From: Earliella scabrosa
Taxonomy: Eukaryota; Basidiomycota; Agaricomycetes; Polyporales; Polyporaceae
DNA length: 64,000 bases
Assembly: GCA_022605405.1 (NCBI GenBank)
Contig: JABYQQ010000002.1
Span: 2,170,001-2,234,000 of the forward strand
Direction: 5' to 3'
Position numbers and translations under genes: made by a program
Shown: positions 19,910 through 31,703 of the stretch, piece by piece
Position numbering within the stretch: position 1 is the stretch's first letter
Layout of the letters: each line of letters opens with the position of its first letter
Notes under the pieces: generated by a model
Told to the model about the DNA's origin: nothing
Seen by the model: only the letters and a program-made list of their open reading frames with translations
The model's database searches: none

Positions 19910-21615
19910 ATGGCGAAGATTACCGCCGCAAGGGATGTTCTTCTATGCCAGGACATCACGCAAGTGATCTTGGAATATCTGGACCCTGGCCCTATGCTGG
20001 ACAATACCTCCTCGCACAAGAATCGGAGAGAGAGGCGTGCCCGCCAAGCAGCTCTACGCAGTGCGGCGATCACCTGTCGTGCGTTGTACCAACCCGCGCT
20101 GAACATTCTGTGGAGGGTGGTGGACGATATCAAGCACCTGCTCTCCGTCTTGCCCGCGTTCTCTAGATCAAGATCCCATCCGGGTACTTTTGTACGTCAG
20201 CGTCAGCGTCTCTCACCAGCACAGGCACTGGCAGCGCGTGTGCGGCATGGGTTGCTCACCTTGATGTTGCAGGTCTTCCATGGCAAAATTCCTGTGGCCG
20301 AGTGGGCTCGCCTCGAACGGTACGCTACTTGCGTCCGTGAGTTGAATGCCACTTTGCCTCCTTCGGCGGGTCGGGTCAACAGGGGCTCAATTGATCCAAC
20401 CATCTGGACTTCCCCTTCCCTCCTTCAATATCTCAGCCCAGGCAAACCGCTCTTCCCACGCTTGAGGCGACTGAACGGATACGTGATCAGAAGCTATCTC
20501 ACAGGTTCGATAGAGCTTTCCATCATCGCCGCCTCTCCTGCCCTCCAACACTTGGAGCTGGACATGAGCGCATACACCCGCGCGCCCGAGGAGACTGTGC
20601 ATACCTTCATAGAAGACCTTCTGCCCTTGATAGCGCGATTGCGGACGCTCTCCATCTTTCAATCACCCAACGAAGATAACAGTCCATGGATCTGGCAACA
20701 GACGCACCTGCAATCTCTCACGATCAAGCACCGCATCGTCATCACCTCGTCTGTCTTGCAATCGCTCCAGTCCTTTCCCAATCTCCACACTCTTGACATG
20801 CATGTGGACTCGAACAGCTGAAGAAAGACCGGCTTCCTGAGGACATATCTCCAGAGCTCCCGACATTGAAGAAGCTTGCTATCAAGGCCGACCTGAGCAT
20901 TATCGTCACTTGGATGGAGACCATCCGTACACCGAACGTGCTGTCGCTCAAAGTGGAGTTCAGTTGCACTGGTCTTTCCTCCGACATCCAGGATCCGCTA
21001 TTACGCATTTTCCATATGATTCCGTCCTCCGTTGCCGACCTGTGCATCTCTCAATTCGACCTGGCAGGGTACCGTAGTGGCTACCTCGGGAGCTCCGACA
21101 TCTGCGGCAGACTCCTCGGGTCCCTCCATTCACACCAAGCGCTCAAGCGCCTCTCCCTCCACTTCGAATCGCCGTTAGCAGCCAATATCACCGATGCGGA
21201 CCTAGCGGCCATCACTAGCAAGTGGAAGAACCTCGTCACGCTGGAGATCACCTACAGACAGGACGAGGAGGGACGCGCGCGCGTGAATGAGTCGGGAACG
21301 CTCCCCCGGGTCCAAACCGTGGCCGCGTTCGCCACCGCGCATCCTCGACTCGAACGTCTTGCCCTCCCATATCTCAGCCTTCGTGCCGTACCACATCTAT
21401 CCGAAGTACCCGCCGGACACGCGCTCGACTACCTGAGCATCCACGATCTCCCTCCCGGTGCCTCTGTCGCCCAGCTCGGGCGAGTCTTGGACCGGATGTT
21501 TCCCAAGCTCGCACTGCCCGAGGACGTGGTCGTGACCGGTGCCAGAGGAAACGAGTTGCAGTTGCTGTTGATAGGCTTGCAGACGGGACGCCTGTGCGCC
21601 CAAGGGGGCGTCTGA
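19910..21615 (+). CDS. F-box-like protein, family copy 2, apparent frameshift
   Basis: The start is ATG at 19910 (MAKITAARDVLLCQDITQVILEYLDPGP), matching the N-terminus of copy 1. An 81-nt in-frame intron (20192-20272) sits at the same position as in copies 1 and 3 and is followed by VFHGKIPVAEWARL. Leucine-rich-repeat-like sequence follows. At about 20818 one base seems to be missing: the frame hits TGA after VDSNS, while the next frame gives LKKDRLPEDISPELPTLKKLAIKADL and continues without a break to the family C-terminus (VQTVAAFATAHPRLERLALPYL ... GNELQLLLIGLQTGR) at 21615. The role is presumed to be an SCF adaptor, by family resemblance only. Confidence 0.72.
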
Positions 21616-23277
21616 AGCACCATCCCCATGCACCTCCGTGTGTGTAGGGTTTGCGTTCGAACGCTTCTGTCCGAAATGGACGACAGACCTCGACTAGAGT
21701 CACTCACATTTTTGATTCCCTTCCCTCCGTCCTTAATCCCGTATACCCCAGCCCGCGTCGCAAGCTTTACTTCCATACACTACTGTACCTGTATGTTAGA
21801 TCTTTTACAACGCCGCTTCTCGTGAGCCCGGGCAGCACGCTCTTGTGACCGCGTCGATGTTGAATGGTCTTGCATGTCTTCCCCGCATCTGCAGTAATTG
21901 CAAGCCGCCATTGTCATTGTTGTTTACAGCCTGACCCAACAAACACCTGCCGTCTCGGTACATGGGGTCACGAGTCCGTGTCGCTGCAATCTCGCCTCTC
22001 GACCCCTCGACCAAACATATGTAGCAATAATGTACATGTATCCGTTCGCAGCGCTTCCCACTTGCGGGATTCCACTATTGTAGTGTGATCCCCACCCATA
22101 GCCCTGAGGAGCACCGAACGCTGACGCGACAAACAGGAAGGCGTACACCATCACCGCGCCGCAGCGCCCCACGAGACCGGGACCGCGCGCGCGTGAGACA
22201 CGATCGACCGCGTACGGCGCGCGTCCGACTCCAGAAGAAGGCAGAAGGGCGCGGATGCGCTATCGAGGACGTCACGCCCGCGCTGTCGAGGACGGACATG
22301 GGCGTGGGGAGATAGAACGCACATCTTCGAGTGCGGGCCTCAGCAGGACCGCGCTTCGCGAACCCCCCGCTCACGGCATCCCGGGACAGCACGTCAGCAG
22401 CGCTATTGCATCCCGTGGTTCGTGGTTCTGGTTCTGCTCCGGAGAGCGGCTGCGCCCGCGCAGATGCAGTCCGGGGCATTGGTGGCCTGTGATTGCGCTC
22501 GAACGCGGAACCGTTGTGTTGGATGCATGCGCGACATATGCAGCTTAACTTGAAGCCTGAAGGAGAGATGGACGCCGGCCCCGCGCGCGACACCTAACAG
22601 TGATGGATGATGCCCAGGACCCGCGCCCGTCAGTAGACATCATACTACTTAGAGTTTGACTGACCGTGCGGCCAGAAGAGGCACAGAAGACCACCGCCAT
22701 GCACTCCAGTGCCTTGCGCGCGCGATGGCGTCGCACCCATGCATGGAAGAGAATATTCTCTATCGCTGTTCTTGCGCTGCGTCCCTGGAGCATGTACAAG
22801 ACGTGAGATGAGCGACCACATGAGCATGAGGTCAGGCACGACACGGGGATCAGAACATTGCTCCGACGGAGGCAGCGGGTGACTTGTTGGTGTATCATAG
22901 TATAGCCTGAGACGATTGTACCACTCATAGCGTCTGATCATGAGCATGACTGAAAGCTGTTCTCTGCTGTTCTTCGTCGAATGGAATCAAACAAAAGATG
23001 ATAGATAGGAAGGAGCACACGACAGGGAAGATATGGAGAACATGACATTACTTGCCAGAACATGAACATCCACAGGAGCAGGTCTCTCGTCATAATCTTG
23101 TCGAGCTGTTCGTTCACCAACGGGATGCGAGGCCTGCCGGTGGGTGGCCAGACCGTGGCTATACGTGACGACGGTGCGATTATTCGGACGACGGCGCCAA
23201 ACGTCCCATGTCTTCAAAGTTCACGACAGCGTCGGGGGCGGGCAGAAGCGGCATAGCGCTTGAGGTCCACGCCACCG
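21616..23277. other. intergenic, one weak secreted-peptide candidate
   Basis: The span has little coding signal. On the minus strand an ATG at 22151 opens a 75-codon frame ending at 21924, beginning MVYAFLFVASAFGAPQ, which looks like a short signal peptide. The rest of that frame is unremarkable, and I do not call it a gene. A 172-codon minus-strand frame at 22075-22593 looks like chance in GC-rich DNA. Confidence 0.3.
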
Positions 23278-23826
23278 TTACCTCTTCTCGTCCTCCGATC
23301 GCGTCTGCTCGACTTCCATGCGTACTGCAGCCACACACCCAAGTCAGCGTCGTCTCGTCTCCAGGACCAAGGCCCGCCACAAGAACGGAGAGTCCCAGGG
23401 CGAGACGCATGAAACGGAAACAACCACAGCGAACGACGCACCTCTCTCCAGGTCCTTCCGATCGAGCTCTTCCGTCCGCGCCGTGTCGAACCGCCGGCCC
23501 AGGAGGACCTCCCGCCAGCCCACGGTCTCCGTCGGCTGGATGTGCACGCTCTTCAGCTTTACGTCCGCGCCGGCCCCGGTCTCGCCGTCCGCGGCGGCGC
23601 GCCACACGTCGTGGCTGCGCGCGAGTCGCCAGAGGCGGTCGAATTCGTGGTCGGGGATGGGCTCGTGGGCGTGGAGGCGCGTCTGGAGGTCTTCGAGGAT
23701 GGAGAGCTGGGCGGCGACGTGGGCGCGGTCTTCCTCTGCGGCTTTGCGCTGGTAGAGGTGGTGCATCGTTATGGAGGTGAGCGCGGTGGAGTAGATGAGA
23801 TGTGGGAGGTACGCGAGGAGGCCCAT
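23278..23826 (-). CDS. small conserved protein with N-terminal membrane segment
   Basis: Exon 1 (23826-23442) and exon 2 (23324-23278) join over a 117-nt GT-AG intron with a CTGAC branch site, giving 143 residues. The N-terminus (MGLLAYLPHLIYSTALTSITMHHLY) is a single hydrophobic segment. The rest is helical and charged (QRKAAEEDRAHVAAQLSILEDLQTRL ... LARSHDVWRA), likely a short coiled coil facing one side of the membrane, followed by VGWREVLLGRRFD. I remember similar unnamed proteins of this size in Agaricomycete gene sets but no function. The exon join is supported by phase and by a stop directly after a charged tail (QTRSEDEKR). Confidence 0.65.
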
Positions 23827-25518
23827 GGTGGGCGAGATGGATTGACGAAAGGTGGCAGAGGATTTTCGACAGTGACTTGACAAGTAAGTAGCATGTGTAA
23901 GGAGAATTGTTATTGACCCACGGCAGGCTTTACCCGAGTTAACAAGCAAGTAGTTATATCCACTATTAAAGTCTACTTACGGGAGCTATTCGTGAGAAGT
24001 CAAGACTTGAGCCTGCCCTAAAGCAGTTGAGTTAACGATGCCTTGAAGGTTCGTCAAGCCTTGACTTCGGATCCATACTAAGTATGCATGCCTATGCCCT
24101 CGCTCGTCCACCCACTCGTCGTCAGAGAGGATTAAACGTTGAATGACACTGAGCGCGTCCCGCACCAGGATTCGGAATTCGATCGTGGCGCAGGCGCCGC
24201 CGGCAACGGTGACGACGGCGGCGAAGAGGTCTGGCCCGGCCCCGAGCGAGAACGTACAAAGCTGATCGGATTTATTCGCCCCATCGCTCAGCGTCGCTCC
24301 GTCCATTCACTCTTTCGCACCTCAATTTTCTCGTCGCCTCGCCAGCTGGGCACCCTTTCAAGTGAAGTACTAGTGAGCGGCCGCGATAGGCAGGACCGCC
24401 CGCTCGCTCGAGCGTCCAGCGCGTGAATTGGCTTTTGGCTCCGAATGTCCCCTTCGCAGCTTCTCGTGAGTCGCGGAGTTGGACGAAGAGTCGAATAGCC
24501 TCTGCAACGGGGACAGTGCCGTCATTCCTCTAGTTCTACCGTCCTCCCCGAGTCGCCGGGGGTGCCCGCCTGACCCGTCCCTGCGCGGACTTTGCCAGGG
24601 TGGGGTCCGCCGCGGTCACTGGCGTCGAATCCGGAAGCGTGGAAGCTCGAGACGCGTGTGCGGACAAGGCTCGACCAGAATTCGGATTTCGCAGGGGGCA
24701 ACGCGGACGCACGGTGACGCGAAGAAGGAATGCTTGCTTGGAACGCTGGGAAATGGGGAACGTCCGCCTGATTCTGTTCAGCCTTGTCCACGTCCTTCTA
24801 GTCCGAGAGCTTGTGCGCAGAGGAGGAAATTTTGTTGAATCATCCGTGGAGGCGCGAGCCTCGTGGGCTCCTCGTTCTCGTGCCCCCTCAGACTTCATGC
24901 CTGCTGGCACGCAGGAATGGCAGTAGAGATGCTCTTGAGGCAAGGCGTGGGGGTCGTAATACGTTACTACGTTTACAGAGACGTCTGGCGTCGCCAACGA
25001 GAGCCACGAGGCCGGGTGCTGCGTTCCGCCGTAAATGGATCTGACGGATCGGCTGCACTTCGATCGCGCTCGCCGAGCTCATCCTAAAAGTCCTTCGGCC
25101 TCGATACCGACACGGATGATATCGAACAGGTTACAGGGTACGGTCAAGGAGCAGAAAGGGGCTCGAGATCGCTACGGCCGAGCGCAATAAACAGCACGAA
25201 TTGGCGCGACCGCCGACGGGTGACAGCGGAGGCTGCCCCTCGCGGTGGCGGGTGAGCGTAGAACGCGAGCCCGCCTCGCTCTCGAGCTTGTTCGATGCTG
25301 GAAAATGGGCCGGCAAGTGCTGCCGGCGTGCATCTCCTTTCGGTGCGCTCTGCGCTGAATTCTGTGCCGCACCGTGGGGGGATCGGGATGTGGAACTGGA
25401 GGCAGGGCGGTCGGTTGATGAGCCTGCTTCGCCCGCTTCGAGAAGATCAATCAAGCTCATATATCCCCCTCCTCCATGTCCTCTCACGCCGCCGCTCTGC
25501 TTTCTTCCGTCTTCCGCC
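23827..25518. other. intergenic, about 1.7 kb
   Basis: Several open frames exist on both strands but none has recognisable protein character; they look like chance frames in GC-rich DNA. The right part should hold the promoter and 5' UTR of the next gene. Confidence 0.4.
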
Positions 25519-27227
25519 ATGTCGTCTGCTCAGCCTGAGGTCCTCCCCGAGCCCGTCGTCGTCGCCGTACACGACCCCCCTGCTCCCGTCGTCGAGGCCG
25601 TACCCGCCACCGTCTCCCCGTCAGGAGCCCCTGACGCAGCGCCGGACCATTCTACCCCAGACGCGCGCTCAGAAATCATCGAGCAGGTCCGTCGAGCCAC
25701 GTCGCACTCGTCTTCGAGCCCCCCACGCTCACCGTGCGTTGCAGATCTTCCAAAAGGTCGAGGAGGAGACCGAGCGCCGCGCTCGGGAGGAACAGCTCGA
25801 GGAGGAGCGTTCAAGACCGAGCACCGCTAGCCGTCCGTCCCCGAACAGCACGACGACGACGGTTGCGGCCGCGGCCGCAGCGGCGACCACTGGCAGGGAC
25901 CCGGCGCGGGACAGGAGGCGAGGGAGTATCTCGGTGTCCCGGTTCGGTCAGGTATGTCCCTGTTCTCCTCTTCACCCTCTCCCTGTCTCTCCTCCTCCCC
26001 ATCTCCGTCTGTTCTCGTCGTCTATGCCGGAGCCATGCTGGGAAGAGAGGCACGCTGGGAACGTGCACCCCGCTACACCCCCGTCCCGGCAGTCCTCGTA
26101 CGGCAATCGCGAAGTACCCGGCGACTGCGCGAGCGTATTGGACACGTTCCTCGCTGCGAGACGTCGCGCTTGCTCGGGCTTTGCGCGGTGCGTGCGGGGC
26201 GCGTAGACGCACGGGATGTGCTGGCCCTTGGTGAATTTGTCGTTGGCTATGCCCGTCCCATCTCTCCCGCCTCAATCCGTTCCGCCTCTCGTTCCCATCT
26301 TGAGCTGCGACGCGTCGCAGGAGGCGCGGTGGGTCATCGCCCCCGTGATTCAACACCTCCGCTCCCTCATGCGCTGTTACGGGGACCACAGACCTTGTTC
26401 TCCTTTCGCTGGCGAAGCTTGTCGCGGGCGGCCATTCGACCTTCCTCGTTGGGCGTCGTGCTCGAGTTCGGTTGGAAGGTTCGAATGGGGTGGAGCGAAC
26501 ACTGTTCGGATCGCGTCTGTCCGCCTTGTTCCGGCAATGCTGTGCCTCCTCCATCGTCTCGCCACGTGCTTCAGAGGGACTTGAGCTCACTGTCCGTTAT
26601 GCACAGGCTACAGACTTGTCGACCGTCACCAACGAACACCCGAGCAAGCTTCCGTCCCGCAAGAACTCGCTGATCATCAACGCGGGCACGAACGGCGCGT
26701 TCTACAAGGCGCAGAAGTACGCCGGCAGCGAGGACTCGTTCGCGTCGGATACCGAGGAGACGCCGCGTCCGGAGGAGGGGCACGACGAGGAGCAGGTGAC
26801 GCAGATGGAGACCATTGCAGGTCGTGTCTCGCTCGGGAAGGCGATGGGGCGGACGATCGCCCGCCGACTCTCTCGCGCGCGGACACGCTCGCGCGACGTT
26901 CTTGCAGTACCGAGCGGGCTGGTCATCGGCGTGTCGGTCACGGAGACGGAGACAGAGCATCCGGAAGAGGACAGCAAGGGCGACCTCCCTCACACACCAC
27001 ACGGCACGGTTTTCGCGTACGCGGAAGCGACGGAAAACACACCGGGCACACGGTCACGACGGTCGACGATCAGCATGCCGAATCCACCACCGAGTGCGCC
27101 AGCAGCAGTGACGGCGATCCCCGACAAGCGCATGACGGCCGCGAACTGGGTAGCGCGGGCGAAGGACCTGACGAAGAAGTTCAAGCGGAAGAGCATGGCT
27201 GTTCTGCCGCAAAACTCGTCGCCGTAG
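25519..27227 (+). CDS. uncharacterised low-complexity protein with basic C-terminus
   Basis: I propose exons 25519-25686, 25745-25951 and 26607-27227, all joined in phase 0, giving about 331 residues. The N-terminus is rich in P, V and A (MSSAQPEVLPEPVVV). The second exon is a charged helix (IFQKVEEETERRAREEQLEEERSRP) followed by polyT/polyA tracts. The last exon is polar and disordered and ends with a basic helix (NWVARAKDLTKKFKRKSMAVL), a tail I associate with unnamed Agaricomycete proteins. No enzyme motif is seen. The last intron would be 655 nt, long for this window, so a missed exon within 25952-26606 is likely. Function unknown. Confidence 0.55.
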
Positions 27228-29151
27228 CACGCCGCCCGGTGTTGCGCCGGATCCGTTCTCCCTGATCCCAGCCGCCCTGTCGAACCCGTCCGCTCGTTCT
27301 CGCCGTCGATTTGCTCTGCTCGCCCTTCGCTGTACATGTTTCTAGCGTGCCCGTCTAGACTCTGCCTTGTGTTCGCTCCATTGTTCATCGGCCCGGAGCC
27401 CCGCTTCCCCTGCCTCACACCCACACCCACACTCACCGTACTCACACCCAGACCCGGACCCAGCCCCAGGTTACTACTGCTCGTGCTATTGCATCCCCCG
27501 CGGCGCACAAGTCCATGCGCTCGCGGTTCTGCTGTCTATATACTTATCTCCTCCGTTTCATCTGACCTCCCTCCTCTCACGTGTATCATCGGTCCGCTGC
27601 TCGTTGCTCGTCACACATACAAGTACTGTCGTTCTCTCTCTCTCGGGATTGCGCCGCGCGTGCGCGGGCATAATATTGCATCCTTCTCTACGTACACACA
27701 CTCTCGCTGCTTCTTGCAATAAGACTCACCGCGCGCCCGCGCCCTCTGCATCCACCTTCTCCCAGCGTGCGCCGTGCTACCGAGGAGACTATCGCATGCA
27801 ACCCAAACTCGAACTTCACCCGCCTGCTTTGCGCGATCGTCCGACAACAACTGCGCACCTGGCCGTGGGTGCGGACTGCGACGAACCTGAGGTGAGCCAT
27901 CTGGTCAAGTTTCGCCTCGCGCTAATCCAACTCAGTCCGGCTCCATCAACGAATTTGAAGGCCTTTCCATGGTGGCGCTCCAGAAGTCGCTGTCGGCCTT
28001 TCCGGGGATCCTTCTCCGGTCTGGGCGGCGCGCAGCCAGGGGGCTCTTGTCCTATAGGCTACAGCCCAATAATCGTCTAAGACGATCTGAACGCTGTTCG
28101 GAGATAGACGTGCGCGTTCTGCTCTTATGCAAGACAACGCATCTGGAAGAGAGCTTACGAGAGTCGGTTCTGTGCTAGAACCCCCACGTTCAGGTGATGC
28201 ATGCCGATATCCCGCACAGACGCACTGATGCAGCACACGAATAGAACAGGCTTCCGACTCCTGCTCGCTCGCTGAGCGCCCCTTGATCGGTCGCAATGCC
28301 ACCACCTCTCCCCGTTCGTCGTGAGTCGTGGCTTGCAAACAGCGTATCCGGGACTCTTTAACCCATATCGACCAGACGCTGACGACCGACGCACGTCGAG
28401 TCTCCTTTGACCTTGCACGGTCATCCCTCGCGCTGAGTATGTAGCAATCCGCTCTACGCTCGGCCACAACCCCCAACTCCATAACCTGGTGCAACACAGG
28501 GGAACAGCGCAGTCTGCAGATGGTCCAAGACGATCGCACCGGCGAGTGCGGGGCTACCGCAGGATGCGTGCTGCACCTGCCAGGGGAGCGAACTCAATCA
28601 AGGATTGCAGAAGCATGCTCGCTCCCGGATCCCATGCCATGTTGCCCCCGCACGTCCGGGTCCTACGATGTGCACACCCCCGGCTGGGAACGCGGGACGA
28701 GCTCAGGACCGATTTGTCGGGAGGGTGAAAGCCTCGACACGTGGTGGTCCCGCTTCCGTTCAGCCATTGCTCGAAGGAAGTGAACGTGAGTGCGTAACGG
28801 ACTCGTGTACATGGATGCTCAGAAAGGAGGAGCCGGGATCGACACATCGAACGGGACGGGAAACCCCTCACAGACTTCACGACTACACGTATATGTACGA
28901 GATCGGAAGGGGCATTCGAACACTATGTATAGCGGTAACTTGCAAGGACTTGCGGTTTTGGGAAGCCATGGGAAAGCGTGTAACATTCGAGACGTGGTCT
29001 CTGGAAGGCCGTTCTGTCCTGGCCCAGTGCGGGAAGCGGAGTAGCTGCAGATCTAACTTGAAACCGGTACAGTATACTGCGTATGGACAGTGTGACTTCC
29101 GATGGGATACGTGCCGCAGCGGATGCCACGCATCAAGCGTCAGGTACGAGC
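27228..29151. other. intergenic, about 1.9 kb
   Basis: It contains a CA- and CCC-rich stretch at about 27415-27470 (repeated CACACCCACACC) and pyrimidine-rich DNA after the preceding gene. I see no supported ORF on either strand. Confidence 0.4.
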
Positions 29152-30799
29152 TCAAGCTTCGAAATGCTTTCCCCTTCGCCCGGCTTGAAGTCCCAACATG
29201 AGCAACTTGAGCTCTTCGCCTCGGAGCCCGGTGGAACGGCCTATAGTCTTTGTGTCCTCCGGAATTCCGACATTGGGAAACATCCGGTCGAGGGTCAGTG
29301 CGACGGGGTAGAGGGGAGTGTCGCTGTCAATGATTGGGACGTCGAGCCAGCGGAGGCCGTGGTTCATTGGAACCTCGTTCAGAGGCGGAAGACACTGCAG
29401 GCTCATGCACGGTATCGAGAGTCGCTCCAGGTGCGGACGGGCGGCGGCAAACGCGACGACCGTTTGCACAGTGGGGCTCGCGCTCAGCGATGACCTAAAA
29501 TTGCGGGATTGCACCATCCAGTGTGTCACCTCCTCGTTTTGAGTGAACTGAAAGGTGGTAAGGTCGGGCCACGCTTGCTCAACCACTCGAACGTGCTGAT
29601 CCATAATGATGACTGTCACGTTATGGAAGTGGAAGGTGAGCTCGCGGAGATGTCGTGCATGTAGAGGTTGGAGAAATTCTAAAGCGGAGCACCTATGAGT
29701 GTGCTGATAGTTGATTTCAGAAGCTTTCAATGTGAGATTGAGTGCGTCAAGAGACCATGGTAGGAAGTCATAGAGGCGACTGATTAGAGTTCTGACATCA
29801 CTGCCATAGTGGGTAACCTCCATCGCCGTCAGCAAGATACGGGTAAGCTTTGGAAGAGTGAGGGAGGACAAGACGACGTCAAGCTGGTGGAGTCTCCCGG
29901 TAAGACTGAGTGTCTTCAATGAGAGGAAAACATGGGCGCGGTCTTGAGAATCCGTCTCCACGTCGCCTATCTCCAGGCTGAGAGTGTTGAGAAGGGGCAA
30001 CTCGAGAAGTGAATCCAGGATTGACTGCGTCAGTGCCATAGGATGCTTGATCTCTAGGGTGTGTAGTTGTTTCAGATTGCACACCGTCGCTATCGAGTTG
30101 TGCCCTCCACTGTGCCCACTGAGGATAAGTGCATCGATTCGGGTGAGTACTGGCACGATCGCCTGCAGGAAGACCTCGAATGCTTCCGAAGAGGCATCGG
30201 CGTATTCCCGGGCATCGATCTCGATGCGACGAAGCTTTGGTGATTGTACCAGGAGCATGGCTTCAGCGAGACCAGATGTCGGACTGGAAATACGCCAGTC
30301 CATGAGTTTGCGGAGACGTGGTAGAAATGGGTGTTGAGGGCAACTTTGGGAGAGAACGAGCCACGCCAATGGTTCGAGACGAGCGTTTGCATCAGCGTGT
30401 AGGACTTGCACTCGGTGGGCGTACGTCTGGAACCGCGTCCACTCGTGTTCCTTGACCAGGCTTCCGAATGACTTTACTTCAATCAGCGTTGCGCACCGTG
30501 CCATTGAGACAAATCAAGCTCACATAAATCGTCTCATTCCTAAGGCTTGTCTTCACAAAAGACGGGAATATCGACAGGAGTTGGATCACGTCGTCGACCT
30601 CCCGCCACAGCACGTCTAGCGCAGGGTCTGATAGCGCTTTGCAGGTTTGCGCAGCGTGTGCAAGGGTTCCCTGTAGTAGACGACGCTCGATCTTCTCCTT
30701 CGTGTAAGCCTTGTCAACTAGCTTTGGACCAGGCGCGAGGGTTTCGAAGATTGTCTTCGTGATGTCATGGCACCGCAAAACCGCTTGTGCGGCGGTCAT
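29152..30799 (-). CDS. F-box-like protein, family copy 3, intact
   Basis: Exon 1 (30799-30524) encodes MTAAQAVLRCHDITKTIFETLAPGP ... ALDVLWREVDDVIQLLSIFPSFVK. A 52-nt GT-AG intron (30523-30472) lies at the family position. Exon 2 (30471-29152) encodes SFGSLVKEHEWTRFQTYAHRV followed by leucine-rich-repeat-like sequence and the family C-terminus (VQTVVAFAAARPHLERLSIP ... GEELKLLMLGLQAGRR). It is unbroken over about 532 residues. It lies on the opposite strand to copies 1 and 2 and serves as a reference for reading their frameshifts. Probable SCF substrate adaptor; target unknown. Confidence 0.8.
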
Positions 30800-31703
30800 G
30801 TCTGAGCAGACTCTAAGACTCAGTTGCGGTAAGGATTTGAATGAAGGGCCGCGCTGACTTGCTTCGGGTACCCGCTGTCACTGTCCAACAGGCTGACTAG
30901 TGCTTCTGAACAACGTATGCTGGCTTGCTGCTCGTACTGATATGCGACGAAGTTATTGCCACCAATCGCCAGGCCTAGTAGGAAAGAAGAATCAGCATCC
31001 TACGCCGCGCAAGCTGCCATGGAGCATAACTCACTGAGCGAGCAGGGATAGAAGCGCGAGACAGTTGCGCCCTTCCCTAGGTTGAAACTTGAACGTCGAC
31101 GTTGAACGTTGAACTTTGAACGTACAGCGCACCACGTCAAATAGGGCGACCGGCCCGGCTACCCGGGTAATCATGACGTCATGCCCTAGCTCGCTGCGGT
31201 ATGAGAGTCACTTGCCACTGTGGCACTGAGTACTCAGATTTCCGAGTCATCACAGACTTGCCTCGTAGAAAGATTCTCGACACAACAGGTCAACCTGGTA
31301 GTTAGTAAGAATCGATCGCCGCCGGAAACCTCCCCGCTATACTCTAGGTTATACGCCAAACTTCAAGGCGTTACTTAGTGCTGTAGTACTGACATCTGGT
31401 GGTGGCACTGGCAGACAGCATATCTTGTAGGCTTGTGCTCAGCAGAAGTAGACGACTGAATTGACTGCGGTCCCCATATAGATGTCTTGGTTCGGGTTCT
31501 AAGTTGTTTGTGGCCGGGCGCCGCCGCCTGCGCAGGCGCATGATCATGGGTTGACTCAGCTTGACTGCTTCGGCTTCTAACAACATGCTACGAACGCAAT
31601 TCAGCAGCTAATAATTACTCTGTTTGCCACGTACCATTGGTGAGTCCTCCATCCCGTTCGCCTCGACCGCCATCCGGCTGAATCTCGTTGAGCGTAGAAT
31701 ACC
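30800..31703. other. intergenic
   Basis: No gene seen. At 31080-31123 there is a short run of degenerate TTGAACGT units. Confidence 0.45.

Noticed and set aside
21924..22151. Small secreted peptide candidate
   Set aside because: A hydrophobic start is present, but there is no mature cysteine pattern or gene context; kept only as a note in the intergenic entry.
22075..22593. Minus-strand open frame of 172 codons
   Set aside because: R/S/C-rich chance frame; no start context or family resemblance.
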